DNA of 46,623 nt, from positions 1-46,623 of the forward strand of contig JBBHKE010000340.1 of the NCBI GenBank assembly GCA_037447655.1, read 5' to 3'. This document shows positions 10,983 to 21,670 of this stretch, in pieces (positions within the stretch are counted from its first letter, which is position 1; every line of letters begins with the position of its first letter). The notes under the pieces were generated by a model. That model worked only from the letters and a program-made list of their open reading frames with translations. It was not told the origin of the DNA and searched no databases. The position numbers and the translations under genes are program-made. The stretch comes from Zygnema cylindricum (taxonomy: Eukaryota; Streptophyta; Zygnematophyceae; Zygnematales; Zygnemataceae).

Positions 10983-11977
10983 TGTTGAATTATTAGATAT
11001 ATAAAGTATTTTCTAGGCCTGAATAGCTTAAGTGAAAACAGAAAAGAAAAGCGTAGGCAGTCTGCCTCCACCTCTTTCCTCTATCCCCCATATTTGTTGT
11101 ATTCACTGAAAGAAAGAGAACGTGGTGGAGCCATGGCTGGCTTGACTCCTTAGGCAGGTCAAAATAAGTGACATATGTCATTTCTAACAAAAGGTTCAGT
11201 CCGGCAGAACGCAAACCTCCGATCGATAGAGCGAAGCATAACCGTTAGCCTTAGCCAGTCCGTCGTTGAAGTCCGTTAGAGTACATGGGTTATGATTAGT
11301 ATTTAAATATGTCATAATTCACTAATCCAATTAACAGAATTACGAATAACTAAAATAGAGACAAAATGAAATATAGTGCGAAAGTGAAACCGCACAAAAC
11401 AAAGTTACTGGACATTGATTTTCAACAGCTAGTATTCAAAGCCGATTTGAATTCGACGGCACACATCATCGCCGAGATCCAGAAATGGTCGCTTTGGCAT
11501 TTTTCTGGCGTGACATGACCTAGAGCTACAAGGCAGGACAACATTGGATAGTGGGAATCCAAAGGAGCATGAGGGAGAGTTCGGGGGAGATAGGGGTCCA
11601 CTCAATGGCCGAGTCGTACACAGACTCTACAGACAGTACACCGGCTAGAGTATTTTACTGTACTTTATAGTTATCTAATTGGTTCGTACATAAGTAGATT
11701 CGAGTTTAGGACTTAGGAGATTTAGGAGGTAGGCGCCTCTCTCCCACTGAGCTTGTATATATTTTGGCATCTTTGCCACTTGAAATCTAATCGCCTAGTT
11801 GGGTGTTTTCAGTGATTTTTTTTGCAGCGGACTCACAGGAGTCGAACTCTGCAAGGGCGCAGTCAGATTGTTTGTTTGCCTACTTCGGTATCTATGATCT
11901 TAGCTGAAGAAGGGTAAGCCAAAAACTATATAGAGGCTTCCTGAATTCTGTAGTCCAATGGGGGACACAGAATTGCC
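10983..11977 (+). repeat. Copia-1 5' LTR
   Basis: Starts TGTTGAATTATTAG and ends AATTGCC (the canonical final CA has become CC). It is 995 bp, the same length as its partner. It contains a TATA-like CTTGTATATATTTTGG (11,752-11,767) preceded by AGGCGCCTCTCTCC, and a GACTC/GAGTC hairpin at 11,829-11,844. An antisense tRNA-like module (about 11,190-11,262) has a mutated B box in this copy. Confidence 0.9.
11731..11768 (+). promoter_or_regulatory. Copia-1 LTR core promoter
   Basis: AGGCGCCTCTCTCC is followed 11 nt later by TATATATT. The same order (GGCGCC-CTCTCC then TATA) occurs in the Copia-4 LTRs, and a variant occurs in Copia-2. Conservation of this short block between otherwise diverged LTRs suggests it is the transcription start region. 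The 3' LTR copy has the TATA changed to AATATATT. Confidence 0.6.
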
Positions 11978-11992
11978 GGTTATGGGCCCACC
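11978..11992 (+). other. Copia-1 primer-binding site (initiator tRNA-Met anticodon arm)
   Basis: GGTTATGGGCCCACC follows the LTR with no gap. It is the exact complement of GGTGGGCCCATAACC, the anticodon stem-loop of plant initiator tRNA-Met (from memory of that tRNA). Drosophila copia is known to prime from a 5' half of this tRNA, so half-tRNA priming is the likely mode. Confidence 0.85.
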
Positions 11993-12095
11993 CTGTAGGG
12001 TGCCTATCGTCAACTGATCTGGTTTCATTTATTAGGAAGCCATAATGGTAGGGGCTTTGTGTTAAAAACGATACTGGGGTATTGTCAGTGGACAA

Positions 12096-12882
12096 GTGAA
12101 ACGTCCATCTCAAGGAATCCCACAAGGTTTTGGTGGAGTGAGGTTTTTTGCATCAGTAGCTGCTCCAACGGAGGAGGGAGACAGCAGGGACATTAGTGTA
12201 TCCGAAAAGGGGAAAGGGAAGGAGACACCTTTTACTCGTATCGCCACGGTACCCAAAGCGGCGGCCGTGAATTCCGAAGAAAACGATATTCAAATGTGGG
12301 AATACACAAACATGGCAGCCAAACACTTTATTTCTGAGGCATCTTACACAATCTTTGACAACCTCCCATCTCCACATTTTCATGGCCGAGGAGTTGTGGG
12401 AGACCTTAGTGGAGATCTATAGAGCCGGTACCATTCAAGAGCTCCAGTTGGCTGAGCAACACTTAGGGAAGTATACTTACAAAGGGGGAAAAATGTTAGT
12501 CTATTGTAATGACCTCTCATGTTTGTATATAGAGATGGAGAGTGTTGGGCTGACCGGTTCAATAAAGATGAAAGTCAATACCTTCATCATAAAGTTGCCT
12601 ACTGAGTTTGAAAACATAGTGTACCGAGTGCAGGAAATGGGTGACAGTTTGTGGAAGTGGAACACAGTGGTTCGGATGATACTTGTGCAGGAGAACACTA
12701 TCGAGATTTGGAGAGGAGGAAAGAGCGTTCAAGCTCTAGCTGCCAAAATTGACAGGTGGGAGAAGGATTCTAGAAAGCCATACGCAACTTCAAGGGAGAG
12801 AAAGATCATTTAAGAGGACGAAGGCCTTCAAAAAGACTTTGTCATTTCCGCAAAAAGTTGTGACACTTTATAGCCGATTGCA
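12096..12882 (+). pseudogene. Copia-1 gag (UBN2-type), frameshifted
   Basis: Structural capsid-like protein of a Copia element. Two frames are needed: 12,096-12,360 (motif MWEYTNMAAKHFI) and then 12,385-12,813 (ELWETLVEIYRAGTIQELQL, FENIVYRVQEM, MILVQENTIEIWRGG). A zinc-knuckle remnant follows at about 12,840-12,882, in which one Cys is lost and a stop is present. Copia-2 and -4 gag have the same motif series (WEYKNTIAKHLIL, IWEAL, YKSETIQRQQL, RESTLELRRGSDR), so the three are one family. The natural start is probably the ATG inside the PBS at 11,982, whose frame now meets a stop about a dozen codons later. Confidence 0.8.
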
Positions 12883-13089
12883 CCAAGCTGTCGGAGCTGA
12901 GGCTCCAAAAAAATCGTGGAGGAGGTAATTCAGGGGGAAAGAAGAAGGCACTTGTGGTCACATAAGTGAAAGGGGAGACTGAGGAGGATGAGTCCTCAGA
13001 CGAGGAGGATGGAGACCTTCTTCTTGACGAATATTTGGAGGAGAAGGAGATTCCTCGAAAACATAAAGTGTGCTCTTAGAGCTATTCGG

Positions 13090-13680
13090 GAGCCTCCACA
13101 GCAAGGATGGATCATTGATTCAAGTGCATCCATGCATATGTGACGTGACAGGCACCTCTTTACCAAGCTAAGAAATATCCCCAGTGTAGAGATAGAGTAC
13201 TAGGATGGGAGAGTAGTTACTACAGATCTAGGTTGATCGGTAGATCTAAAAGTCTTAGTAAAGGGTAAGACTTCCATACTTACTTTCTCAGATGAACTTT
13301 ATATTCCTCAGCTGAGCAAAAATCTTGTCTCTACTTTTGTATTAGATGATAAAGAGTTTGATACCTTCACTAGAAAGGGAGTCTTTACAGCTAAGTATGG
13401 GGATGAAGTCTACTTCAGAGCAGATAAGGGAAGCCAAGGAATTTTTAGGCTTAACCTGAGTAATGAAAAGAAGAATGCTTACTATCTTGGAGTCCCAAAC
13501 TTGATGATTTCGCATAAGCGGTTGGGGCATGTGCACTTTGATAGGCTGAGGGAAATGAAGAAGCTTTGGTGAAGTAGAAGTCATTCAGTTTGGGGAAAAT
13601 GAAATGGTGGATGATTGTAGTGGCTGTGCCTTAGGTAACGCTCACAGACTTCCATTTCCCAAAACTGCCACATATGAAGG
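13090..13680 (+). pseudogene. Copia-1 protease and GAG-pre-integrase region
   Basis: WIIDSSASMHM at 13,108 matches the Copia protease motif W-I-D-S-G-A-S-x-H-M, with the Gly after the active Asp-Ser replaced by Ser. Downstream are LYIPQLSKNLVS (about 13,300) and the pre-integrase signature ISHKRLGHVHFDRL (13,508). Stops at several points break the frame. A perfect 34-bp tandem duplication (13,674-13,741) just beyond shifts it again. Confidence 0.78.
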
Positions 13681-13741
13681 TGAGAAAGTACTAGATCCGG
13701 TCCACACATGAAGGTGAGAAAGTACTAGATCCGGTCCACAC

Positions 13742-14420
13742 AGATATCTAGGGACCAACAAAAGTACCTTTGGTAGGAGATAAGAGGTTCATGATGACAA
13801 TTATTGATTACAGGTCCATGTACTCTAGAGTCTACTTTCTAAAAACAAAGTCTAAAGCACCAACTTACTTCAAAGAATATAAAGCCTGGAGTGAGAAGTT
13901 GCAAGGAACCCCCATAAAGAGAATAAAAAGTGACGATAGGGGAGAATATACCTCTAACCAACTTGAGGTATATCTCAGGGATGAGGGAGTTCGGCATCAG
14001 AAAACTATACATTATAATCTAGAACAAAATGGGGTAGTTGAGAGGTTAAACCAGGCGCTAAGAGATAGCGTATGTAGTATGCTGGTTGACAAAAGGATAA
14101 GAAAAAGGATTTTGGCTTAGGCCATGTACTGTGCTTACTACATCAAGAATAGAGTCCTTACCTCAGCTGTGAAAGGAATGACACCTTATAAAAGATGGGT
14201 TGGAAGGAAACCAAATATTTCCCACCTGAAAGTATTCGGTAGTCAAGTTTAAAGTCTTGACACAAATAGGAAGAAATGGAAATTAGATGCTAAAGGGAAA
14301 CCAAGATATTTTGTGGGATATGATGACGATGTCAAGCGATAAAGAGTCTATGACTTAGCTAAACAAGATATCATTCTGGTAAAGCATCTAGTTGTCATGG
14401 ATGAAGGTAAGTCATTTGAC
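13742..14420 (+). pseudogene. Copia-1 integrase
   Basis: Integrase core of the rve type. The motifs are MTIIDYRSMYSRVYFL, IKSDDRGEYTSNQLE (second catalytic Asp region) and QNGVVERLNQALRDSV (catalytic Glu region). After a stop at 14,118-14,120 the usual downstream segment continues ([27 protein letters not shown]). The first Asp region is damaged by the preceding 34-bp duplication. Confidence 0.82.
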
Positions 14421-14655
14421 CCTTTCAAATACACCAAGAAGTTCAAAATCAGCTTTGAGTTCGAGGGTGAGGAAGACTCGGATCTTCCTTGAAGAGAAAT
14501 AAGTGAAAAAGTGATTGCAGATTCAGAGGGAGATTCGTGATGAAGGAGATAAACAAGAATCTGCCCATATCCCTGCACACTTCGAGGAGACAAAAGAGAA
14601 GGAGATGGAACCGGCTTCCATGGATACGGGAGCCGATGAGACAGTGAGGAGGAAC

Positions 14656-14761
14656 CCAAGACTTCCCTCCATCCCACCTTCAAACTTTGAAGGAGGAGGA
14701 AGGAGTAGCCAAGACTTCCCTCCATCCCAGCTTCAAACTTTGAAGGAGGAGGAATGAGTAG
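14656..14761. repeat. 53-bp perfect tandem duplication in Copia-1
   Basis: The unit starting CCAAGACTTCCCTCCATCCC occurs twice (14,656-14,708 and 14,709-14,761), with one or two differences. It lies in the linker between integrase and RT. 53 is not a multiple of three, so it adds a frameshift. Confidence 0.9.
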
Positions 14762-14879
14762 CAAAAGGCTGCAGAAAAGACAAGCTCCTCACAAGGTAAC
14801 TTAGCTGTCTCACTTTGATGAGCCTCAGTCATACTCAGATGGAATGGACTGTTTGGAGAAGGAAAGATAGATTAGAGCC

Positions 14880-15770
14880 ATAAATGATGAGATGGCATCC
14901 ATCATGGAAGCTAATAATTGGGAACTAGTGGATTGCCCTCCAAACACAAAACCGATCGGTTGCAAATGGGTGTTTAAACTGAAACTGAACCCAGATGATA
15001 CCATTGAAAGATATAAGGCTTGGTTGGTAGCAAAGGGGTTCACTCAAAAAGAAGGAATAGATTATGAAAAGACCTTTGCTCTTGTGGTACGGTTCCCATC
15101 AGTAAGGATTCTCCTTACTCTAGCGGCAGCTGAAAACATGGAAATACACCAGATTGATATTAAGACCGCCTTCTTCAATGGTGAACTAGAGGAAGAAATC
15201 TTCATGTGGCAACCAGAAGGGTTTGTAGAGGCAGGTGAGGAGAGCAAAGTCTGCAGACTTATAAAGGCCTTATATAGATTAAAACAAGCTCCCATGCAAT
15301 GGAATAAGAAACAAGATGAGTTTCACCAGCCTGGGATATATTCGGATTAGTTCGGACCACTCTATTTATATGTTTGAAGATGAGAATGGTGTTATTTCAT
15401 AACAATTTATGTGGATGATCTGCTAGTGTTAAGTAAATATATGGAAAAAATCAACAAGTTAAAGAAAGATCTTAGAAGCAAGTTTGATATAAAAGATCTA
15501 GGAGAAGCTATATATATATCTTGGGAATACAAATGGAAAGAGATAGGGGAAGAAGGATTATCAGACTTACTCAGAAAGAAGCTATAAAGAATATGCTCGA
15601 GAAATTCCAAATGGAAAAGGCAAATAGTTGTACCACTCCCATGGACTTGAAGAAAATAGGTGATGGGAGTGTAAGAGAAGGAGTGATAATCTTAGATGAT
15701 CAAATGGGTCCCGAAAAAAGACAGTTTATGAAGTCTATTCCTTACAAGGAGGTTTTAGAAAGTCTAATCT
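14880..15770 (+). pseudogene. Copia-1 reverse transcriptase
   Basis: Copia-type RNA-directed DNA polymerase. Motifs in order are [59 protein letters not shown] (first catalytic Asp), LYRLKQAPMQWN, and the active-site TIYVDDLLVLS near 15,403-15,435 in another frame. LTQKEAIKNMLEKFQMEKAN follows. A stop at 15,348-15,350 and at least two frame changes separate these blocks. Confidence 0.88.
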
Positions 15771-15775
15771 AATTT

Positions 15776-16402
15776 ATGAATTGTACTAGACCGGACATAG
15801 TGGCAGCAGTTGGAGTTCTCACTAGGACTCTTAATGATCCTAGAAAAAAAGACTGGGAGGCTGCAAAGAGAGTCATGAGATATCTGGTGGGTAGAAGGGA
15901 ATTATGGTTGCATTTGGGAGGGGAGAACAATGACATCACCACTTGGAGTGATGCCAGTTATGAAGATACACCTATGAGAAGATGCACTTTTGGGTATGTA
16001 TTGTATGTGGGGGAAGGTGCTTGCTGTTGGAGCAGTAAGCAACAAAAGGTGGTTGCTCAGTCCACTATGGAGGCTAAGTACATGGCCTCTTGTTCTTCTA
16101 TGAAAGAATTGATGTGGGTAAAGACTTTGCTACAAGAATTCGGGTACATTAAGAAAGGGGTGTATGAAGTCTTCTGTGATAATCAGGCTGTCATTGCAAT
16201 GGCAGACAATCTAAAACATCATTTCAAAGCTAAACACATGGACATAAGGCTGAGTTTTGTGAGGGAAAAAGTCGAAAAACAAAATGGTGAATCTTGTTTA
16301 TTAACCAGATGGAGAAATGTTTTTTTATATGATGACCAAACGTGTGCCCTCTGCCAAATTGAAATATTGGAGAGAGAAGTGTGGACTAATAGAAAATTTT
16401 AA
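15776..16402 (+). pseudogene. Copia-1 RNase H domain
   Basis: An open 208-codon stretch with NCTRPDIVAAVGVLTR, the RNase H start DITTWSDASYED, GYVLYVGEGACCWSSKQQK, QSTMEAKYMA, VFCDNQAVIAMA and HMDIRLSFVREKVE. These are the ordered signatures of Copia RNase H, which removes template RNA. The usual ADxxTKPL tail is replaced by an unrelated C-terminus, so the last part is frameshifted. Confidence 0.88.
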
Positions 16403-16413
16403 ATTAGACTAGA

Positions 16414-16425
16414 AAATAATGGGAG
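16414..16425 (+). other. Copia-1 polypurine tract
   Basis: AAATAATGGGAG abuts the 3' LTR start TGTTCAATTATTAG. It is the expected plus-strand primer position and matches the AAAATAAGGGGAG tract of Copia-2 in form. Confidence 0.75.
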
Positions 16426-17420
16426 TGTTCAATTATTAGATTTATAAAGTATTTTATAGGTCTAATACCTTAAGTGAAAACAGAAAAGAAAAGTGTAGGC
16501 AGTCTGCCTCCATCTCTTTCCTCTACCCCCCATACTTGTTGTAGTCATTGAAAGAAAGAGAACGTGGTGGAGCCATGGCTGGCTTGACTCCTTATGCAGG
16601 TCATAAGAAGTGATATAAGTCAATTCTAACAAAAGGTTTAGTCGAGCAAGACTCGAACCTCTGATTGGCAGAGCGAGGCATAGGCGTCACCCTTAGCCAG
16701 TCCGTCGTTGAAGTTCGTTAGAGTACATGGGGTATGATTAATATTTAAATATGTCATAATTCACTAATCATATTAACAAAATTACGGATAAGTAACATAG
16801 AGACAAAATGAAATATAGTGCAAAAGTGAAACCGCACGAAACAAAGTTACGCGACATTGATTTTCAACGGCTAGTATTCAAAGCCGATTTGAATCCGACG
16901 GCACGCATATTCACCGACATCCAAAAATGGTCGCTTTGGCATTTTTTGGGCGTGACATGACATAAAGCCACGTGGCAGTATAACATTGGATAGCACGAAT
17001 CCCAGGGAGCATGAAGGCGAGTTCGGGGGAGAGAGGCGTCCACTCAATGGCCGAGTCATACACAGACCTTACCAAAAGTACACCAACCACAGTACCTTTC
17101 TGTACTTTATGGTTCTCTGATTGGTTCGTACATTAGTATATAGGGGTTTAGGACTTAGGAGATTTAGGAGGTAGTCGCCTCTCTCCCACTGAGCTTGAAT
17201 ATATTTTGGCTTCTTTGCCACTTGAAATCTAATCGCTTGGTTGGGTGTTTTCAGTGATTTTTTTTGCTGCAGACTCAAGGGAGTCCAGACTGCCCAAGGG
17301 CGCAGTCTGGTTGTTTTTTTGCCTACTTGGGTATTTGTGATCCTAGCTCAAGAAGGGTAAGCCAAAAATTATCTAAAGGCTTCCTAAATTCAATAGTCCA
17401 ATTGGGGACACAGAATTGCA
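16426..17420 (+). repeat. Copia-1 3' LTR
   Basis: Starts TGTTCAATTATTAG and ends AATTGCA, 995 bp. This copy keeps the better-preserved antisense tRNA-like module (A box 16,689-16,699; B box 16,649-16,659 on the minus strand). Confidence 0.9.
16630..16705 (-). promoter_or_regulatory. Antisense tRNA-like Pol III module in Copia-1 3' LTR
   Basis: On the minus strand TGGCTAAGGGT (A-box consensus TRGYNNARNNG, 10 of 11) is followed after 29 nt by GGTTCGAGTCT (B-box consensus RGTTCRANTCC, 10 of 11). CTTTTG, a short T run, follows about 15 nt later. No full cloverleaf can be folded by eye, so this is a promoter-like relic or a tRNA-derived insertion rather than a working tRNA. The Copia-2 and Copia-4 LTRs have the same arrangement, also antisense. 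Confidence 0.55.
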
Positions 17421-17425
17421 GTTTT

Positions 17426-18190
17426 TTTTCCTTTAACCTTTCAAACACTTTCTTTAAATGAATTACATGTTGTTTTTTAGATTTGCTATAAATTAGAATA
17501 TCATCCATAAACATCTAAACAAACTCATCTATATAATCTAAAAAGGTTTGGTTCATTAATCTTTCATAAGTAGGTGGTGCATTCCTGAAACCAAATTGCA
17601 TCACTATCAATTAAAAATGACCGACTCTAGTTCTAAACGCAGTTTTGTCAACATCTTCGGTTCTAATTGGCACCTGATAAAAGCCACTACGCAGATCAAT
17701 CAAAAAAATTAATTTAGCACCTTTCAAACGATCTATCAAATCAAAAATTAAAGGTAACGGATAGTTATCATTTATCGTAATCTTGTTGAGACTACGATAG
17801 TCGACACACAATCTCAACGTTCCGTTAGTTTTTTTTGACGAAGGGAACTGGAGCTCTGTACGTGGATTTTCTTGGTTGAACATGTCATTTCTCTAGAAGC
17901 TACTTGATCTGTGTCTTTAACTCCTCCAGTTAAAAAAATTTGTGCTTAAAAATATCTTTGACAAGAGGATTACATCTGGTTCCACGTTAATAACATGTTC
18001 TACATCTCGGGAATGTGGCCTTCTTGAGGGTAAATCACTTCGGAAAACATCTTGAAATTCAAAAATCAAATCTTTTACAGCAGCATGAGATGTATTTATG
18101 TTAGTTACAAAATCAGAATTTTGTTTTTCAAGATTTTTAGTCGTGTCTGATTGAGGAACAACGTCAATGTTAGTGTTTTCTCCCCCAGTT
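17426..18190 (-). pseudogene. Gypsy pol, central part: protease-RT linker and RT core
   Basis: The pre-RT segment (IFEFQDVFRSDLP near 18,060) leads to the RT core with [20 protein letters not shown] (about 17,815), [16 protein letters not shown] (first catalytic Asp) and [10 protein letters not shown]. The active-site FMDDILIYS is near 17,510 in another frame. On the left the frame is cut by Copia-1 and on the right by Copia-2. Stops and frame changes are present within it. Confidence 0.87.
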
Positions 18191-19377
18191 TGAAACTCTG
18201 AGATCTCCATTGGCCCTCAGAGTAGGCAGATCCAAAGAAGCTAATCTAGATAGTGCCGACTCCAAACTTGATATAAACCTAAATGACCAACCCTTTGGCA
18301 GTCAGAACCCCAATATAGATTCACCCCTGTGAAATAACACTTTCTGTGTGCTCAGTTCCACCACAGAATGCAAAGTTAGAATATGAGATTTGGACACATT
18401 CACCCACTTTGACTTTCCCTTAGAAATGCAGCCACCCTGGCAGACAAAACCTCTGACCGACTACACCCCTGTGTAGCCTGGACTCCCGTGATTCTGCAGC
18501 AAAAAGAATCACTGAAAATGGTCAATTAAATTGATAATTATAGCTGGCCAAAGTTTGCCATTTATACAAGGTGCTCTCTAGGAGAGGCAGCTACTTACCC
18601 AAAATTTTCTAAGTCCTATTCCCTCTCTAAAACTCTATCTACTGAAGTACGGCACCAATCAAATTAGTGTGTCGTACAGAAAAGTACAGGTGCCGGTGTA
18701 CTTTCTGTACGGCCATTGTACAACATGGCCAAAATGTCGACACGTGTCATAGCCGGATTTGTTACCGCAATCTCCGGAGTCGGCGCATTCCAACATTGTC
18801 GCGCCACGTGTCACATGACGTGATGATGACTGAAAAACGCCAAAAGTACATAATCCGTGATCGTGGCGCCTATCGTGGCCGTCCGATCAAACCGGATACA
18901 ATTGTAGCTGTTGAAAATATACGTACGATATTTGTTTCGCGTTCGAAACAAATGCGCGGTATCCATTTCATAAAATACATTAAATCGTACTCCGTACTAT
19001 ACAAAACTGTATCTATGCATTACGTATCTATTCCCGTTAGACGAACTAGTCTACGTGTACAAATATAAATAGCTGTCAAACCTATTGTACTCTAGCATTG
19101 TATTTAGACTTGTAAGTTAAAGCGAACGGCTAGTTTGACGAACGGCAGGTACCAGGATCAAATCCTAGGTCCGTCACACCTTTTAGATAACTCTATTAAG
19201 AATTGCCTGTCCACTTTGGACAGCCTAGGCAGCCATGGATCTAACTCCTCTTCAAGTCTTCAGTGACTGCGACAAGTGTGGGGACTTGAGTGAAGAGTTA
19301 GAGGTAGGTGGTTAGTGTCCCCTTTTTGCTCTTTTATTTTACAATCTCTAGACCTAGAAAATACTTAATTTTCAACA
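18191..19377 (-). repeat. Copia-2 3' LTR
   Basis: On the plus strand it runs from TGAAACTCTGAG to TTTTCAACA. TATA-like CTTGTATAAATGG lies on the minus strand at 18,558-18,570. A Pol III-like module lies on the plus strand at about 19,110-19,185. A plus-strand open frame of 133 codons (18,667-19,068) recurs in the other LTR but has no recognisable domain. Confidence 0.9.
19115..19188 (+). promoter_or_regulatory. Antisense tRNA-like Pol III module in Copia-2 3' LTR
   Basis: AAGTTAAAGCG (a weakened A box) is followed by GGATCAAATCC (19,155-19,165; B box, 10 of 11) and then CACACCTTTTAG, a T run about 15 nt on. B-box flanks ACCAGGAT/ATCCTAGGT can pair. The 5' LTR partner keeps an exact A box. 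Confidence 0.5.
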
Positions 19378-19390
19378 CTCCCCTTATTTT
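19378..19390 (-). other. Copia-2 polypurine tract
   Basis: AAAATAAGGGGAG on the minus strand abuts the 3' LTR start TGTTGAAAATTAAG. Confidence 0.75.
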
Positions 19391-19395
19391 CTAGT

Positions 19396-21237
19396 CTACT
19401 TACTTTCAACTCCCATCAAATACAACAAATACATATATATATATTTTCCTTTCATTTTCATTTTTCCTTCATGAAGCTTCAAGCGAATACTTTTATATTT
19501 AAGAAAGTGTATTAGATGACCAAAAATAATTTCATCTTGTTGATCATACATTTTATTTTGCATGCCACTTTTCATAAATCCGATCAAAGATTTTATCCAC
19601 CTTCTCCCCTTTTCATCCAACCAGAATCTACTTTCCCTTTTGTATTTCCAACACTCAGCCCCATCCCCAACCTGCAACACATACCCGGATGATAACCCTT
19701 TTACAGACACATCTTCACAAGCGACATCACACCAAGTAGTGATGTCAAATCCATCCACCCCCAAATATTCCCAAAAAACACTAGTCCCCACTAAGTTCAT
19801 CATAAGATCTACATCTTCCGTACTCATATTTTTATCCATGATAATTACCCTATTTTCTGAACTTCCCTCACTCTCTCCCATGGAATTCTTTCCACTATCA
19901 CTTTCTATTATAATTCCCAATAAATATTTTTTCTCCTCTAAACCTTTAGTCAAATATTTCTCTTCTCCCCTATCCTTTAAAAACCCCTCTAGAATTAATT
20001 CTCCCCTTTCCTCGGAATCCGTTGAAGTCTCCCTTTCCGACCAGTTTTCTGTTTCCAAAATATCTATGAAACAATCCTCAATATATTGAACTCCCTCAAG
20101 TATCTCCTCTCTCTTTACTTCCTTTATACCTCCTAAAGCACACTGTTGCTTTCGTGGAATTTCTGTGTGCTTTTCTCTCTTCCTCATACTACTAATCCGG
20201 AGAAGCTCTAAAATATCTTCATCCTCTTTCTCCTCTTCCCCGTCTTCCTCCTCATCCACATTCCAACTTCTAAGTTTTTCCAAACTAGGGCATTCCTCCA
20301 TATAATGACCCGGTTCCCTACAAAAGAAACAAACCCCCTTTTTCAAAGCTCCCGTGTCTTTTCCACTCCCTCTTTTTCCACCAAAGTTTCGATAAGGTTT
20401 ACCTTTGTCTTTCTTCCTCTCATCACGCTTCCGCTCGCCACCACCGTTCCTCTCATCACGCTTCCGCCAATCACCGCCATTCCTCTCATCACGCTTCCGC
20501 CAATCACCACGAGCTGTAAATGCATTCACCCTGTCACTTCCCCTACGAAGCTCCAAAGTGCTTTCCCTCACAAGAATTATCCCCATGGTAAAGCTCCAAG
20601 TCCATGAGGAACCATCAGGTGCCTGCATATGACAAATGATGTTTTCGTACTCATCTAGGAGTTTCATAAGTAGTGTATTAATCTTACTCTCCTCAGATTC
20701 TACATATCCCGCACTAGCTAGCTCAACATATAATGCAGCAATATCATTGCAAAACTCTATCATGCTACCGCCTTTATAAACATAGGCTTTTATTTCCTGT
20801 TTTACTAATTGCTGCCTTTGAATAGTCTCACTCTTATAAATTTGACTTAGTGCTTCCCATATATCTGAAGACTTGGTTAGACTTAAAAGAGTGATAGCTA
20901 TCGACTTAGACACATATCTAAGTATGAGATGTTTTGCTATAGTGTTTTTGTATTCCCATATTTTTCTGTCATTTTTTTCAGTTTTAATCCCTACATGTGG
21001 TACCATAGCTGAGAGCCTAGCTCCCCTCACCATAGGTGTCCCTTTTTCCTTCTCCCTTATTTCCCCATCCACGGAAAGGTTTTTCCCTTCACCTTCTGTT
21101 GCATCTGAACTCCAGATGATATTCTGGGCAGGCTCAGATGATTCTACATAGTAAGCTCCTCCAAAGCCAGGTGGCGGACATCTCACTTGTCCCGCAACAA
21201 TTCCCCATAAGTGCTTCTCGAAAAGCAATCCCTCCAT
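19396..21237 (-). CDS. Copia-2 intact 613-aa Gag fused to an RT/RNase H remnant
   Basis: A single open frame starting at ATG 21,237. Residues 1-260 resemble UBN2-type Copia Gag (IWEYKNTIAKHLILRYVSKS, YKSETIQRQQL, MGIILVRESTLELRRGSDR). Residues about 250-285 are three basic repeats of the RKRDERN type. A perfect CX2CX4HX4C zinc knuckle lies at residues 303-316 (CFFCREPGHYMEEC), then an acidic Glu/Asp linker. Residues about 430-470 and 498-545 match the end of RT (YLLGIIIESDSG) and part of RNase H (DITTWCDVACED, GYVLQVGDGAECWK), but catalytic order and the QSTMEAKY motif are gone. No protease, integrase or YVDD site is present. The frame upstream (from the ATG in the PBS at 21,300) is closed by a stop just before this ATG, so this ATG is the practical start. 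A trans-packaged Gag-like product is plausible; enzymatic activity is not. Confidence 0.75.
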   Translation of the reverse strand: MEGLLFEKHLWGIVAGQVRCPPPGFGGAYYVESSEPAQNIIWSSDATEGEGKNLSVDGEIREKEKGTPMVRGARLSAMVPHVGIKTEKNDRKIWEYKNTIAKHLILRYVSKSIAITLLSLTKSSDIWEALSQIYKSETIQRQQLVKQEIKAYVYKGGSMIEFCNDIAALYVELASAGYVESEESKINTLLMKLLDEYENIICHMQAPDGSSWTWSFTMGIILVRESTLELRRGSDRVNAFTARGDWRKRDERNGGDWRKRDERNGGGERKRDERKKDKGKPYRNFGGKRGSGKDTGALKKGVCFFCREPGHYMEECPSLEKLRSWNVDEEEDGEEEKEDEDILELLRISSMRKREKHTEIPRKQQCALGGIKEVKREEILEGVQYIEDCFIDILETENWSERETSTDSEERGELILEGFLKDRGEEKYLTKGLEEKKYLLGIIIESDSGKNSMGESEGSSENRVIIMDKNMSTEDVDLMMNLVGTSVFWEYLGVDGFDITTWCDVACEDVSVKGLSSGYVLQVGDGAECWKYKRESRFWLDEKGRRWIKSLIGFMKSGMQNKMYDQQDEIIFGHLIHFLKYKSIRLKLHEGKMKMKGKYIYMYLLYLMGVESK

Positions 21238-21288
21238 TGTAAACGCCTAATAAGTGAAGCTTGTTCCATCAAATATAGGCACCCTAGA

Positions 21289-21304
21289 TGGTGGGCCCAT
21301 AACC
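21289..21304 (-). other. Copia-2 primer-binding site (initiator tRNA-Met anticodon arm)
   Basis: GGTTATGGGCCCACCA on the minus strand directly follows the 5' LTR end TTTCA. Its complement matches 16 nt of the plant initiator tRNA-Met anticodon arm. It contains an ATG (21,300-21,298) in frame with the gag N-terminus. Confidence 0.85.
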
Positions 21305-21670
21305 TGAAACTGTGAGACCTCCATTCGCCCTCAGAGTAGGCAGATCCAAAGAAGCTAATCTAGATAGTGCCGACTCCAAACTTGATATAAACCCAAATGA
21401 CCAACCCCTTGACAGTCAGAACCCCAATATAGATTCACCCCTGTGAAATAACACTTTCTGTGTGCTCAGTTCCACCACAGAATGCAAAGTTAGAATATGA
21501 GATTTGGACACATTCACCCACTTTGACTTTCCCTTAGAAATGCAGCCATCCTTGCAAACAAAACCTCTGACCGACTACACCCGCGTGTAGCTTGGACTCC
21601 CCTGAGTCTGCAGCAAAAAGAATCAGTGAAAATGGTCAATTAAATTAATAATTATGGCTGGCCAAAGTTT

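Larger units (their letters stand above)
10983..17420 (+). mobile_element. Copia-1, Ty1/Copia retrotransposon with decayed full gag-pol
   Basis: Bounded by two 995-bp LTRs (10,983-11,977 and 16,426-17,420). The internal order gag, protease, integrase, RT, RNase H is Ty1/Copia order. A PBS directly abuts the 5' LTR and a purine tract abuts the 3' LTR. It sits in the opposite orientation inside the RT of the minus-strand Gypsy. By eye the LTRs differ at roughly one position in ten to fifteen near their starts, and pol has many stops. It is an old, inactive copy, and the only one of the Copia-1/-2/-4 group here with all pol domains recognisable. Confidence 0.93.

Noticed and set aside
18667-19068. 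133-codon plus-strand frame in the Copia-2 LTR, also at 21,763-22,182 and partly in Copia-4 LTRs
   Set aside because: Two open copies are expected because the LTRs are near-identical duplicates. No recognisable domain, antisense to the element, and the Copia-4 relatives are shorter and shifted.
19562-20089. 175-codon plus-strand frame
   Set aside because: Shadow of the intact Copia-2 Gag frame on the opposite strand.
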